This document shows, in pieces, positions 1 to 8,001 of a DNA stretch of 38,651 bases. Location of the stretch: assembly GCA_947380435.1 (NCBI GenBank), contig CANCRC010000003.1, forward strand, positions 1 through 38,651. The letters run 5' to 3'. The stretch comes from Chitinophagaceae bacterium (GTDB taxonomy: Bacteria; Bacteroidota; Bacteroidia; Chitinophagales; Chitinophagaceae). The first letter of the stretch is position 1, and each line of letters opens with the position of its first letter. A model generated the notes under the pieces. The model had not been told where the DNA came from, searched no databases, and saw only the letters and a list, made by a program, of their open reading frames with translations. A program made the translations under genes and the position numbers.

Positions 1-150
1 GGAATGTGCAGGCAGTCTTTATTAGACTATGAAAACAGGTTTAAATCGCCCATTAAAATAATTATGGCTGGGAAGTCAGGCAAAGTAATGGTGGTGCATT
101 CTGCCACTCATTTATTACCCTTTGGTTTCGATGGTTCTATTTTAAAATAG
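1..150 (+). CDS. cdd: Cytidine deaminase, C-terminal part (5' cut by window start)
   Basis: Reading frame 1 is open from the first base to a TAG at 148-150 and gives 49 residues beginning GMCRQSLLDYENRF. This fits the zinc site of cytidine deaminases, PCGxCRQ, with the PC lying just outside the window; the Cys at codon 3 would be one of the zinc ligands. The end has the family's LLPFGF motif at about residues 38-43. The enzyme hydrolyses cytidine and deoxycytidine to uridine and deoxyuridine in pyrimidine salvage, in the cytoplasm. The proton-shuttle Glu region is not in view. It converges on ogt with only 38 bases between the stops and no clear hairpin there. The family call rests on two short motifs, so it is good but not certain. 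Confidence 0.85.
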   Translation, partial: GMCRQSLLDYENRFKSPIKIIMAGKSGKVMVVHSATHLLPFGFDGSILK

Positions 151-188
151 ATCCTAAAAGATTATTTATGGCGGCAAATTATAGTGGC

Positions 189-689
189 TTAGAACAAGGT
201 TTGCACTCCTAATGCTAATCTAAATTCATGCTGAAGTAGCCATTTCTTTCTAGCCTTACCCCAAGCATATCCCACAAGTGACCTATCTGCCCCAACAATT
301 CTATGGCAGGGTACTATAACGGCAATTTTATTTTTACCATTGGCTGCAGCCGCTGCTCGAACAGCAGTAGGGTCACCCATTTTTTTAGCAAGTTCTCCAT
401 AACTCAAATTTTTTCCAAAAGGCACTTCGTATAATTCTTTCCAAACTCTTTGTTGAAATTCAGTTCCTTCTTGGTTAATAGCCACGGAAAAACTTCTTCT
501 ATTACCTGCAAAGTATTCTAAGAGTTCATCTATGCATTGCTGAATCACAGCAGGAGAATCCTCAGATAGTGATATGCTTGAAACTTTATCTGTTTCTACA
601 AAAACTAATTCTTCAATACAAAATTCGGAGGCTACTATTTTAATAACACCAATGGGACTATGATAAATTTGTGTGTATTTTGTTTCCAT
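189..689 (-). CDS. ogt: Methylated-DNA--protein-cysteine methyltransferase
   Basis: This suicide DNA repair protein moves the methyl group of O6-methylguanine (and O4-methylthymine) onto its own cysteine. The 166 residues match the usual length of the Ogt type without an Ada domain. The active site is VPCHRIVG, with Cys at residue 128; the helix-turn-helix region with the conserved Arg and Asn (AVRAAAAANGKN) lies at about 109-120. After the active site the usual YxGG is YAWG (141-144), a small deviation. Its ATG overlaps the stop of the upstream csaA gene in a TAATG, so the two are probably translated in tandem. The third gene of the leftward group is the SirB1-like protein. Confidence 0.95.
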   Translation of the reverse strand: METKYTQIYHSPIGVIKIVASEFCIEELVFVETDKVSSISLSEDSPAVIQQCIDELLEYFAGNRRSFSVAINQEGTEFQQRVWKELYEVPFGKNLSYGELAKKMGDPTAVRAAAAANGKNKIAVIVPCHRIVGADRSLVGYAWGKARKKWLLQHEFRLALGVQTLF

Positions 690-1018
690 TAACCTATTGG
701 TTGGCCATTTTGAACTGGGTGAGAGGGATGTAGTAAGACCACTTCGTTTTCGGTATCATAAACGCCTAATACTAAACACTCACTCATGAAGTTGGCTATT
801 TGTTTAGGTGGAAAATTCACCACAGCTACTACTTGTTTACCAATTAAATTGTCAATACTATAATGAGCTGTGATTTGAGCAGATGATTTTTTAATACCCA
901 AGCTTCCAAAATCGATACTTAATTGATAAGCAGGTTTTTTGGCTTTCGCAAAAACTTCGGCCGATAAAATGGTGCCGCAACGAATATCTACCTTGGTAAA
1001 ATCATCCCACTGAATCAT
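689..1018 (-). CDS. csaA: CsaA-type tRNA-binding domain protein
   Basis: A 109-residue protein consisting only of the EMAP-II/Trbp111-like OB fold that binds tRNA. It starts MIQWDDFTKVDIRCGTI, typical of CsaA, and contains the core ITAHYSIDNLIGKQVVAVVNF at about 49-69. In Bacillus CsaA was described as an export chaperone that binds SecA; family members also bind tRNA. Its role here is not settled by sequence. It sits 10 bases after the SirB1-like gene and overlaps ogt by one base, so all three probably form one leftward transcript. Fold assignment is strong, biological role weak. Confidence 0.9.
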   Translation of the reverse strand: MIQWDDFTKVDIRCGTILSAEVFAKAKKPAYQLSIDFGSLGIKKSSAQITAHYSIDNLIGKQVVAVVNFPPKQIANFMSECLVLGVYDTENEVVLLHPSHPVQNGQPIG

Positions 1019-1028
1019 AGTTTTTTAT

Positions 1029-1898
1029 TTAGTCCAATAAATTAGCTAAATCGGTAAGGTCCTTTTGTTTGTATTGCAGGGTAGGGCTATTAAAACATTT
1101 TGCAAATTCTAGTAAATGTTTTTTAATAATTTTCACATTAGACAAAGCTTTATAATAACTATTCTTTGGTTCAATGTTAGAACGAATCATGTACTGGTCT
1201 AAATCCTTTTGTGAAAAAGCATTACCGGTGGTACCCTCTACATAAAACTGAATAAATTCTTGTGGGTTAGTGACCAATTCTTCAGGATCCCAGTCCGATG
1301 CATAAAAAGCAATAATACATTGCTTAGGAATATTAATAAACTGAGCTTGTATTTCAAGTTGTTGGCAAAGCTCGGCATATAATAAAGTATTGGCAATGGC
1401 ATTCCCTTTTTTAGATTGTAATGGAGCTGAAATTAAAAATTCTTCTGGCTTTTCATAGTTCACTTCTACGCCTTTTATTTGATAGTAGTTGAAAAGTATG
1501 TTTCTAATTACATTGGCTTGTTCCAAGGGAGTTAAGTAGTTATTAAGCTCTAGCCAAATATTGCGTCTAATTTTTTCCATTTGATGACGCAAGCTGTCAA
1601 TGGCTAATTCAGGAAATTGGAATTTAGTAACGAGTAAAGCACCTTCAAATAAAGAAGGGTCGGGCTTGGTTTTCCATTCAACGAAGGCTTCTTTTAAATC
1701 CTGCAAACGCAGTCTATAAATCATCATTTCTATGCGTTCTAAAGTAGCTTCGTCCAATGTATTTTCCCAAAGATGTTCTAGGTCAGGAATAATAGGGGTA
1801 CCATAGTTAAGTAACCTATCTGCAATAGTATTAAATACTTCTTCATCTGGGTCGTCTATTAGCTTAAATAGGGCGCTAATTTCGGCTTCTTTTTGCAT
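1029..1898 (-). CDS. SirB1/transglutaminase-like protein
   Basis: A 289-residue cytoplasmic protein. The second half, about residues 115-200, resembles the transglutaminase-like core of the SirB1 family (Transglut_core2): a segment on the folding of the substrate strip (GVEVNYEKPEEFLISAPL), then KKGNAIANTLLYAELCQQL and a strand with IPKQCIIAFY, matching the family's GiPisLa...ly..la and PgHF pattern. The usual PGHF His is not preserved in clear form (IPKQC), and I do not see a convincing Cys-His-Asp triad, so it is likely non-catalytic. The first 100 residues are helical with HEAT-like spacing. No precise function is known for this family. First gene of the leftward group ending in csaA and ogt; a weak -7-like TATATTTC lies at 1940-1947. 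Confidence 0.65.
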   Translation of the reverse strand: MQKEAEISALFKLIDDPDEEVFNTIADRLLNYGTPIIPDLEHLWENTLDEATLERIEMMIYRLRLQDLKEAFVEWKTKPDPSLFEGALLVTKFQFPELAIDSLRHQMEKIRRNIWLELNNYLTPLEQANVIRNILFNYYQIKGVEVNYEKPEEFLISAPLQSKKGNAIANTLLYAELCQQLEIQAQFINIPKQCIIAFYASDWDPEELVTNPQEFIQFYVEGTTGNAFSQKDLDQYMIRSNIEPKNSYYKALSNVKIIKKHLLEFAKCFNSPTLQYKQKDLTDLANLLD

Positions 1899-2102
1899 AG
1901 GTCAACTAATATTAGGTTTCAATTATTATTCAAATCAACGAAATATATCGTCAAAAAACCTTTTTACTTATCCCATCTATGTGGATATATTTAACAATTG
2001 TTTACATAATAAATAGAATTATTAAACGTTCGGGTAAATAATGCAGAATAAAGCCTAGTCTTATTGCTAATTGCCTTTTCTTTGTATATTATAACGAACA
2101 CT

Positions 2103-3194
2103 ATGTCAAACAATAATGTAAGTACCCCGAAGTTCCCTGTAATGGCAAATTCATTACATGCAGAATTAAAGAGAAGAGTGAATCTATATTTAGAAGATCA
2201 TGCTATTAAAGCAACTGGTAATTTTAAATTGTTTTCTAAAGCCATTATTTTAATGAGCCTTTTTGTAATTACTTATGTCCATTTAATATTTTTCACACCT
2301 CCTGTATTTTATGCCATTTTAGAATGCATCTTATTTGGAGGCCTTATTGCCGCCATTGGGTTTAATGTTATGCACGATGGTAGTCATGGTAGTTTTAGTA
2401 AATATGCTTGGTTGAATAAATTAGCCTCTTCTTCTATTAGTGTATTAGGAGCAAGCCGTTTTATGTGGGCCATGAAGCATGTTACTTTGCACCATACTTT
2501 TACCAATATTGATGGAGTAGATGATGATATAGAAGTAGGCGCCTTAATGAGAATGGCCCCTACACAGAAACATTATCTTTTACACCGCTTTCAACATATT
2601 TATTTTTGGGTTTTATATATGCTACTTTATATATTTTGGATATTCTTTGCCGATTACAAAAAGTATTTTTCTAAAAAAATTGGTTCTGTTGCTATTAGCG
2701 ATATGAGCTTTGCTGAACATTTTGAATTTTGGGCAGTGAAAGTATACCATGCTTTTATTTTCGTGGTATTACCTATATATATGTTGGGTTGGGTTAGCTG
2801 GTTAGTAGGTTTCTTAGTAGTAGGCTGTTTTGCAGGCTTTGTATTAAGTATTGTATTTCAGCTAGCACATACTGTTACTGAAACTGAATTCCCTATTGCA
2901 GTTCAACCTGATAATAAAATGCCTGATGAGTTCGCAGTGCACCAAATTCAAACCACGGCTAATTTTGCGACGAAGAGTAAATTAGTAAGTTGGTTAGTAG
3001 GAGGGTTAAACTTTCAAATTGAACACCATTTGTTCCCTAAAATCTCTCATGTGCATTATCCTGCTATTTCTAAAATAGTAAAACAAACCTGTGCCGATTT
3101 TAAATTAAAATATATTGAATACCCAACGGTAATAAGTGCCATTAAAGCGCATGTTCAATACCTTAAATTAATGAGTAAGCCTTCCTTCCAATAA
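2103..3194 (+). CDS. Front-end type fatty acid desaturase
   Basis: A membrane di-iron desaturase. From the ATG at 2103 the product has 363 residues. An in-frame TTG at 2064 would add 13 residues, but the ATG gives the normal hydrophilic N-terminus. The three histidine boxes are HDGSH (91-95), HVTLHH (126-131) and QIEHH (305-309). The Gln in the third box marks the front-end desaturase group (delta-5/delta-6-like), which inserts a double bond between an existing one and the carboxyl end; there is no cytochrome b5 domain, so an external electron donor is needed. Hydrophobic segments near 45-85, 165-185 and 215-255 fit four or more membrane spans. Regiospecificity cannot be read from the sequence. 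It converges on topA across a bidirectional terminator. Confidence 0.85.
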   Translation: MSNNNVSTPKFPVMANSLHAELKRRVNLYLEDHAIKATGNFKLFSKAIILMSLFVITYVHLIFFTPPVFYAILECILFGGLIAAIGFNVMHDGSHGSFSKYAWLNKLASSSISVLGASRFMWAMKHVTLHHTFTNIDGVDDDIEVGALMRMAPTQKHYLLHRFQHIYFWVLYMLLYIFWIFFADYKKYFSKKIGSVAISDMSFAEHFEFWAVKVYHAFIFVVLPIYMLGWVSWLVGFLVVGCFAGFVLSIVFQLAHTVTETEFPIAVQPDNKMPDEFAVHQIQTTANFATKSKLVSWLVGGLNFQIEHHLFPKISHVHYPAISKIVKQTCADFKLKYIEYPTVISAIKAHVQYLKLMSKPSFQ

Positions 3195-3215
3195 ACTTAT
3201 AAGATATAGACAAGA

Positions 3216-3252
3216 TAAAAAAAGGTCCCCCGAATTTCGGAGGACCTTTTTT
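3216..3252. terminator. Bidirectional intrinsic terminator, desaturase/topA
   Basis: An A-tract, then GGTCC(C)CCGAA / TTCGG(A)GGACC, then a T-tract. The stem is about 10 bp and is flanked by A on one side and T on the other, so it works for both the rightward desaturase and the leftward topA. Confidence 0.9.
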
Positions 3253-3300
3253 AGTAGTATTGTAGGCTAATGTAAATGTTGATTTACTTATGTATTATTG

Positions 3301-5655
3301 TTAAGAAGCCTTTTTCTTTCTAGCCATTTTTCGTGGCGGATTAGCTTTCAATTCAGCAATAGTAGCATTCACTTCTTCAATGGTTAAGGTTTCAACTTTT
3401 TCTTGTTGCTCTTTACTCAATTTGAAATTGCGTAAACCTTGTTTAATATAAGGGCCATAAGGGCCTCTCAGTAATTGTATCTTTTCTTTTTCAAATACCT
3501 TAATGGTTCTCTCGTCTTTTGCCTTACGCTTTTCTGCAATCATAGGAGTTAATTCCTCTAGGGTTACAGTATAAGGGTCCATTTCCTTATTAAGGGAGTA
3601 GAACTTCTTAGCATGAGCCGCATAAGGGCCAAAACGACCAATATTTACAGAAACATCTTCCTCTTCAAATTGACCAAGCATTCTAGGTAATTTGAAAAGT
3701 TCCATAGCTTCGTCAAAACTTATTGTTTCAATGCTTTGAGAGGCCTTTAGCTTTGCAAATCTTGGCTTTTCTTCTTCGTCTTGGTGTCCAATTTGAACCA
3801 TCGGTCCATATCTTCCCATACGCGCAATTACTTTCTTGCCAGTCACTGCATCAAAACCAAGTTCTCTTTCGCCTTTAGCTCTTTCAGCAGTTTCCAATGT
3901 ATGTTCAATGGTTACATGAAAGGGCTCATAAAAAGAGGCCAACATATCGCTCCATTTTAATTTACCTGCTGCGATTTCATCAAACTCGCCTTCAATTTTA
4001 GCAGTAAAGTTAAAGTCCATTACTTTTTCAAAATGCAATTTCAAAAAGTCAGTCACCACTAAACCTAAATCGGTAGGAGATAACTTATTTTTTTCTGCAC
4101 CAGTAATTTCAGATGCAGTTTCCTGCTTAATGACATCCTTATTATCTAAAGTTAAAATTTGGTAGATTCTTTTCACCCCTTCTTTTTCTCTTTTCTCTAC
4201 ATAATTACGTTTCATAATAGTAGAAATAGTTGGCGCATAAGTAGAAGGGCGTCCAATACCTAATTCCTCTAATTTCTTCACCAGCGATGCTTCTGTGAAT
4301 CTTGAAGTAGGGCGACTAAAACGCTCTAGTCCTGTCATTTCTAAAAAGTCTAAGACTTGTCCTTTTGCCAAAGGAGGTAATAAACTTTCACCATCTTCAT
4401 TATTATCTTCTTCCTCTTCTTCGTCATTACTTTCTAAATATACTTTTAGAAAACCATCAAATTTCATCACCTCGCCACTTGCCGTTAATATTTCTTTATT
4501 AGTAGAGACTTCAATTTTAGCTGTTGTTTTTTCGAATTGTGCATCGCTCATTTGAGAAGCAATGGTTCTTTTCCAAATGAGTTCGTATAATCTATTTAAA
4601 TCGGCATCGTCAACTTTGCTTTCATTCATATAAGAAGGACGAATGGCCTCATGCGCCTCTTGCGCATTTTCATTTTTATTTTTAAACTTGCGAGGTTGAT
4701 AATATTTTTCACCAAAGCTTGAATTGATTTCTGCTTTAATGGCATCTACTGCTGTTTCACTTAAACTAATACTATCGGTTCTCATGTAAGTGATCTTACC
4801 ACTTTCATATAATTTTTGTGCAAGTAACATTGTTTTACTTACACTATATCCTAATTTTCTAGAAGCTTCTTGTTGTAGGGTAGAAGTGGTGAAAGGCGCA
4901 GAGGGCGTACGTTTGCCGTCTTTTACAGCTATATCTTTTACCGTATATTTTGCACCTTTTGATTCGTTTAAAAACTTTTCAGCAGCACCAGCTGTTGATA
5001 ATTTTTGAGGACCTTCTGCTTTAAACTTAACTTTCTTTTTATTAATATCAGGGGCTGTGAATAAAGCAGCAATTTTAAATACGCTTTCTGGTAAAAATTG
5101 ATTGATCTCTCTTTCTCTTTCTGCAATTAATCTTACAGCCACACTTTGCACACGACCTGCACTCAAACTTCTTTGCATGCCAATTTTTCTCCAAAGCACT
5201 GGGCTTAATTCAAAACCCACAATTCTATCTAATATTCTTCTTGCTTGTTGTGCGTCCACTAAATCCATATTTATGAAACGAGGATTCGCAACTGCTTTTT
5301 TTATAGCGGGCGCTGTAATTTCATGAAATACAATACGCTTTGTTTTTTTAGGATCTAATCCCAATACTTCTGCCAAATGCCAACTAATACTTTCTCCTTC
5401 GCGGTCCTCATCCGATGCTAGCCATACTTCCTTTGCCTTCTTTGACATGGATTTTAGTTCCTTTACCACTTTTTCTTTCTCACTAGGGACAGTATATCTT
5501 GGTGCAAATTTGTTTTTTAAGTCAATACCCATGTCTGCTTTCTCTAGATCACGTATATGACCATAGCAGCTTCTTACTTCAAATTCTTCCCCTAAAATCT
5601 TCTCGATCGTCTTGGCCTTTGCAGGCGACTCCACAATTAATAAGTTTTTTGACAT
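3301..5655 (-). CDS. topA: DNA topoisomerase I (type IA)
   Basis: Relaxes negative supercoils by cutting one strand. Start chosen at the ATG at 5655 (MSKNLLIVESPAKAKTIEKIL, 784 aa); an in-frame TTG three codons upstream is less likely although an AGGAG lies just before it. The Toprim domain opens the protein and has SDEDREGE with the metal-binding acidic residues at 82, 84 and 86; the catalytic Tyr is in ITYMRTDS at about 290. An acidic insert rich in Glu lies near 410-425. The last ~200 residues carry three glycine-rich repeats (GRYGPMVQIG, GRFGPYAAH, GPYGPYIKQG) and a lysine-rich tail and have no cysteine, so the zinc fingers of the E. coli enzyme are absent. It is 138 bases downstream of the hydrolase gene. 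Confidence 0.97.
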   Translation of the reverse strand: MSKNLLIVESPAKAKTIEKILGEEFEVRSCYGHIRDLEKADMGIDLKNKFAPRYTVPSEKEKVVKELKSMSKKAKEVWLASDEDREGESISWHLAEVLGLDPKKTKRIVFHEITAPAIKKAVANPRFINMDLVDAQQARRILDRIVGFELSPVLWRKIGMQRSLSAGRVQSVAVRLIAEREREINQFLPESVFKIAALFTAPDINKKKVKFKAEGPQKLSTAGAAEKFLNESKGAKYTVKDIAVKDGKRTPSAPFTTSTLQQEASRKLGYSVSKTMLLAQKLYESGKITYMRTDSISLSETAVDAIKAEINSSFGEKYYQPRKFKNKNENAQEAHEAIRPSYMNESKVDDADLNRLYELIWKRTIASQMSDAQFEKTTAKIEVSTNKEILTASGEVMKFDGFLKVYLESNDEEEEEDNNEDGESLLPPLAKGQVLDFLEMTGLERFSRPTSRFTEASLVKKLEELGIGRPSTYAPTISTIMKRNYVEKREKEGVKRIYQILTLDNKDVIKQETASEITGAEKNKLSPTDLGLVVTDFLKLHFEKVMDFNFTAKIEGEFDEIAAGKLKWSDMLASFYEPFHVTIEHTLETAERAKGERELGFDAVTGKKVIARMGRYGPMVQIGHQDEEEKPRFAKLKASQSIETISFDEAMELFKLPRMLGQFEEEDVSVNIGRFGPYAAHAKKFYSLNKEMDPYTVTLEELTPMIAEKRKAKDERTIKVFEKEKIQLLRGPYGPYIKQGLRNFKLSKEQQEKVETLTIEEVNATIAELKANPPRKMARKKKAS

Positions 5656-5793
5656 AGTTGCCAACCGCTCCTACGGGTATTTTTGGAATTGAATATCAAT
5701 TAATTATGAAAAAAGAAAAAACACCATTTCTAGCTAATTAATTCTTTTCTCGCGATGCAATATTAGAGCTTTCGCCCAAAAAATAAAAATTAG

Positions 5794-6690
5794 CTATTCT
5801 ATTGGACCTAAAAAGGCCATTATTTTATCAATAATTTCGGGTGTTTTATATAGTTTATTATGGCCTAACCCATTGGTAATCAAGAATTTTATGTTTTTTG
5901 GTGCTTTTTTTTGAAAATCGACCAAATCTTTGAAAGGACAAACCAAATCCTCGGTATCGTGCACCCAAAGCAGGTCACCCCCATAGTTTTGAATGGCTCT
6001 GTCTGCTTCAAAATAGGTAATAGGTAGCTTGGTGCGTTTCTCTAGTTCGTCTAAAAAAGCTGTTCTTATAGCTGGGCTAAAGCGCATCATATTAAAATAT
6101 CTCTCAAAAGTACTAGTGGTTTTGGTAGCAGGTGCTATTAAAACAAATTTATGCTTTGAGGGGTTTTCAATGGTTTCCGCCAACATGGCTAAGGTGATGG
6201 CTCCTAATGAATGGCCAATAAAATGGTCAATGGGGCCTAGTTCTTTAATAATATGTTCAATGGCATGTTTATAGATTACTATATTAATGTGTTTGCCCTC
6301 ACTTAGCCCATGTCCTGGTGCGTCAAAACCTATTACCCTAAAACCCTGTTTTAATAAAGGCTGAATATATTGCTCGAACTTATAAAAATAGCTAGCATAG
6401 CCATGCACTATTAATACTGTCTGTCCATTTGGCTTCAGGGGATTCCATTCAAAACCATGAATATTGGTTTTGCCTGTTTCTTTTATGCCGTCACCTATGA
6501 GTGTAATATTTAATTCCTTAGCCTGGTGAAAGACAGCGGGAGCCTTTCTTTTCTTGTATTTTGGATAGGGGGTGCAGAATAAATCAAAGGCCAATTTCCC
6601 TGCCACTGGTGGTGAAACCATGCCTAAAGTGGTAAACTTGGTTCTCAAATATTGCAAATACATCCTCTCGGAGAACCCATGCGTGGCCAT
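5794..6690 (-). CDS. Alpha/beta hydrolase
   Basis: A 298-residue serine hydrolase of the alpha/beta fold. The nucleophile elbow GHSLG has Ser161; the oxyanion-hole region is VHGYAS (95-100), followed by GFDAPGHGLS (121-130), a common lipase/esterase block. Asp245 (VHDTED, or Asp248) and His277 (GLGHN) complete a likely triad. No signal peptide, so cytoplasmic; the first 40 residues are mildly hydrophobic and could sit at the membrane. The substrate cannot be told. It is probably transcribed from a TATCTTTG box at 6717-6710, 20 bases before the start, and may read on into topA. The opposite-strand fdx gene starts 141 bases away. Confidence 0.85.
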   Translation of the reverse strand: MATHGFSERMYLQYLRTKFTTLGMVSPPVAGKLAFDLFCTPYPKYKKRKAPAVFHQAKELNITLIGDGIKETGKTNIHGFEWNPLKPNGQTVLIVHGYASYFYKFEQYIQPLLKQGFRVIGFDAPGHGLSEGKHINIVIYKHAIEHIIKELGPIDHFIGHSLGAITLAMLAETIENPSKHKFVLIAPATKTTSTFERYFNMMRFSPAIRTAFLDELEKRTKLPITYFEADRAIQNYGGDLLWVHDTEDLVCPFKDLVDFQKKAPKNIKFLITNGLGHNKLYKTPEIIDKIMAFLGPIE

Positions 6691-6709
6691 ATTTCTAAAA
6701 ATTAGACTG

Positions 6710-6717
6710 CAAAGATA
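6710..6717 (-). promoter_or_regulatory. -7 box for the alpha/beta hydrolase
   Basis: TATCTTTG on the minus strand, an exact match to the Bacteroidota TAnnTTTG element, 20 bases before the ATG at 6690. No clear -33 TTTG is present at the usual spacing. Confidence 0.55.
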
Positions 6718-6802
6718 AGTGCCTCTAGAGTATAGATATTATTTTTTTTGTATTTCGACAAAGAAAAATATAAATGAAATGAAGGCATTGAGTGATTACT
6801 AG

Positions 6803-6810
6803 TATTTTTG
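6803..6810 (+). promoter_or_regulatory. -7 box for fdx-iscX operon
   Basis: TATTTTTG, matching TAnnTTTG, 20 bases before the fdx ATG at 6831. The following three short-spaced genes have no comparable box, so this likely drives the run to maf. Confidence 0.55.
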
Positions 6811-6830
6811 CAAAAATCTAAGAACGAGCT

Positions 6831-7166
6831 ATGTATTCGATAAAAATTAATTTTGAACAAAAGGGATTAGAGCCAGTTACTTTAAATGACATTAAGCCAG
6901 ACCATAGCTTATTAGAAGTCTTATTAGATGCAGGTATAGAATTGCATCATAATTGTGGGGGTGTTTGTGCTTGTAGTACCTGTCATATCTATATAAAGAA
7001 AGGTGCTGAATTCTTACAAGAGTTGTCGGATAAAGAAGAAGATTTTATTGATCGTGCTGTGAGTCCGCGTATTGAATCGAGATTAGGTTGTCAGTGCGAA
7101 TTATTAGCAGGTACTGGTAATATAGAAATACTAGTGCCCGACCAAACACAATTTTTAGGAGAATAA
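6831..7166 (+). CDS. fdx: 2Fe-2S ferredoxin, adrenodoxin/ISC type
   Basis: A 111-residue electron carrier. The cluster ligands follow the adrenodoxin spacing C-x5-C-x2-C: Cys42, Cys48 and Cys51 in NCGGVCACSTC, and Cys87 in RLGCQC. Two further cysteines, 46 and 89, are not expected ligands. The C-terminus ends like ISC ferredoxins (about 90-110: NIEILVPDQ). In the ISC pathway this protein supplies electrons for cluster assembly on IscU. It is followed after 33 bases by iscX, the same pair that closes the E. coli isc operon, which supports the ISC role over a P450 or other redox partner. Confidence 0.92.
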   Translation: MYSIKINFEQKGLEPVTLNDIKPDHSLLEVLLDAGIELHHNCGGVCACSTCHIYIKKGAEFLQELSDKEEDFIDRAVSPRIESRLGCQCELLAGTGNIEILVPDQTQFLGE

Positions 7167-7199
7167 AATATACTAGACCTAAATAAAAATTAAAAAATT

Positions 7200-7439
7200 A
7201 TGACTCAGTTTGAACCACCCATTCATTGGAATGATCACGAAGATATTGCTCAAAAATTATATGAAAAATTTGGGGACGATTTTACAGAGTCTAAAATTTA
7301 CAGAGTGCGCTTCACCGATTTATTAGATTGGGTTTTATCCTTGCCTCATTTTGAGGGCAAAAAAGAGGAATCTAACGAGGGGCACCTGGAAATGATTCAA
7401 TCCGCCTGGGTGTATGAGTGGCGTGATAATCAAAAATAA
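7200..7439 (+). CDS. iscX: IscX-like Fe-S assembly protein
   Basis: A 79-residue acidic protein. The IscX core is visible: IHWNDHEDIAQKLYEKF at 8-24, VRFTDLLDWV at 36-45 and SNEGHLEMIQSAW at 58-70. In E. coli IscX binds IscS and is thought to tune cluster formation or serve as an iron adaptor. The segment FGDDFTESKIYRVRFTD is slightly longer than the E. coli equivalent. Co-transcription with fdx upstream is likely. The next gene begins 30 bases downstream in the same frame. Confidence 0.9.
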   Translation: MTQFEPPIHWNDHEDIAQKLYEKFGDDFTESKIYRVRFTDLLDWVLSLPHFEGKKEESNEGHLEMIQSAWVYEWRDNQK

Positions 7440-7469
7440 GCTTACTTTTATTGTCTAAATAAAGATGCC

Positions 7470-7985
7470 TTGTTAGCTAATTTTAAAAAAATAACTTGTT
7501 TTGTATTTGATGTAGATGGTGTATTAACCAATGGTAATTTATTGGTGATGCCCAATGGATTAATGGCAAGAACCATGAATATTAAAGATGGTTATGCCAT
7601 TCAATTAGCCATTAAAAAAGGGTATAAGGTTTGGATCATTTCAGGCGGCAATTCGGATGAAGTGAAAGAGCGTTTAGAAAAATTAGGCGTTGTTCAAGTG
7701 TTTATGAAAGTTGCAGACAAGAAAGTACTTTTAGAAGAGTTATCTATTTTACATGCTACCCCTTTGGATCAAATATTATATATGGGTGATGATATGCCCG
7801 ACTATGAAGCCATGCAAATAGTAGGCATAGCTGCTTGCCCAAATGATGCAGCTATCGATATTAAAACCATAGCCACCTACAAAGCCATTACTAAAGGGGG
7901 AGAGGGTTGTGCTAGAGAAGTGATTGAAAAAACATTAAAGTTGAATGATCATTGGGATATAGAAGATCACATTCAATCCAAATGA
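7470..7985 (+). CDS. KdsC-family HAD phosphatase
   Basis: A 171-residue HAD phosphatase of the small, capless KdsC type. Motif I is DVDGVLT with Asp14 and Asp16, motif II is WIISGGNS (Ser58), the conserved Lys lies in KVADKK (80-85), and motif III is MGDDMPD (105-111). The end TKGGEGCAREVIE fits KdsC as well. KdsC removes phosphate from KDO-8-phosphate in lipopolysaccharide core synthesis; NeuA-linked relatives act on other sugar acids. No other KDO gene is nearby, and the neighbour is a prenyltransferase, so the substrate is open. The start is unusual: no in-frame ATG exists between the iscX stop and motif I, so the TTG at 7470 is used here. Confidence 0.85.
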   Translation: MLANFKKITCFVFDVDGVLTNGNLLVMPNGLMARTMNIKDGYAIQLAIKKGYKVWIISGGNSDEVKERLEKLGVVQVFMKVADKKVLLEELSILHATPLDQILYMGDDMPDYEAMQIVGIAACPNDAAIDIKTIATYKAITKGGEGCAREVIEKTLKLNDHWDIEDHIQSK

Positions 7986-8001
7986 ATTTAAAATAATCAA
8001 T

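Noticed and set aside
4295-4555. Serine-rich rightward frame inside topA
   Set aside because: It is the antisense of the acidic Glu/Asp-rich insert of topA; poly-Ser results from reading GAA/GAG-rich codons backward.
5678-5685. TATTTTTG promoter box on the plus strand upstream of topA
   Set aside because: It points into the leftward hydrolase gene and no rightward gene follows; likely a chance match.
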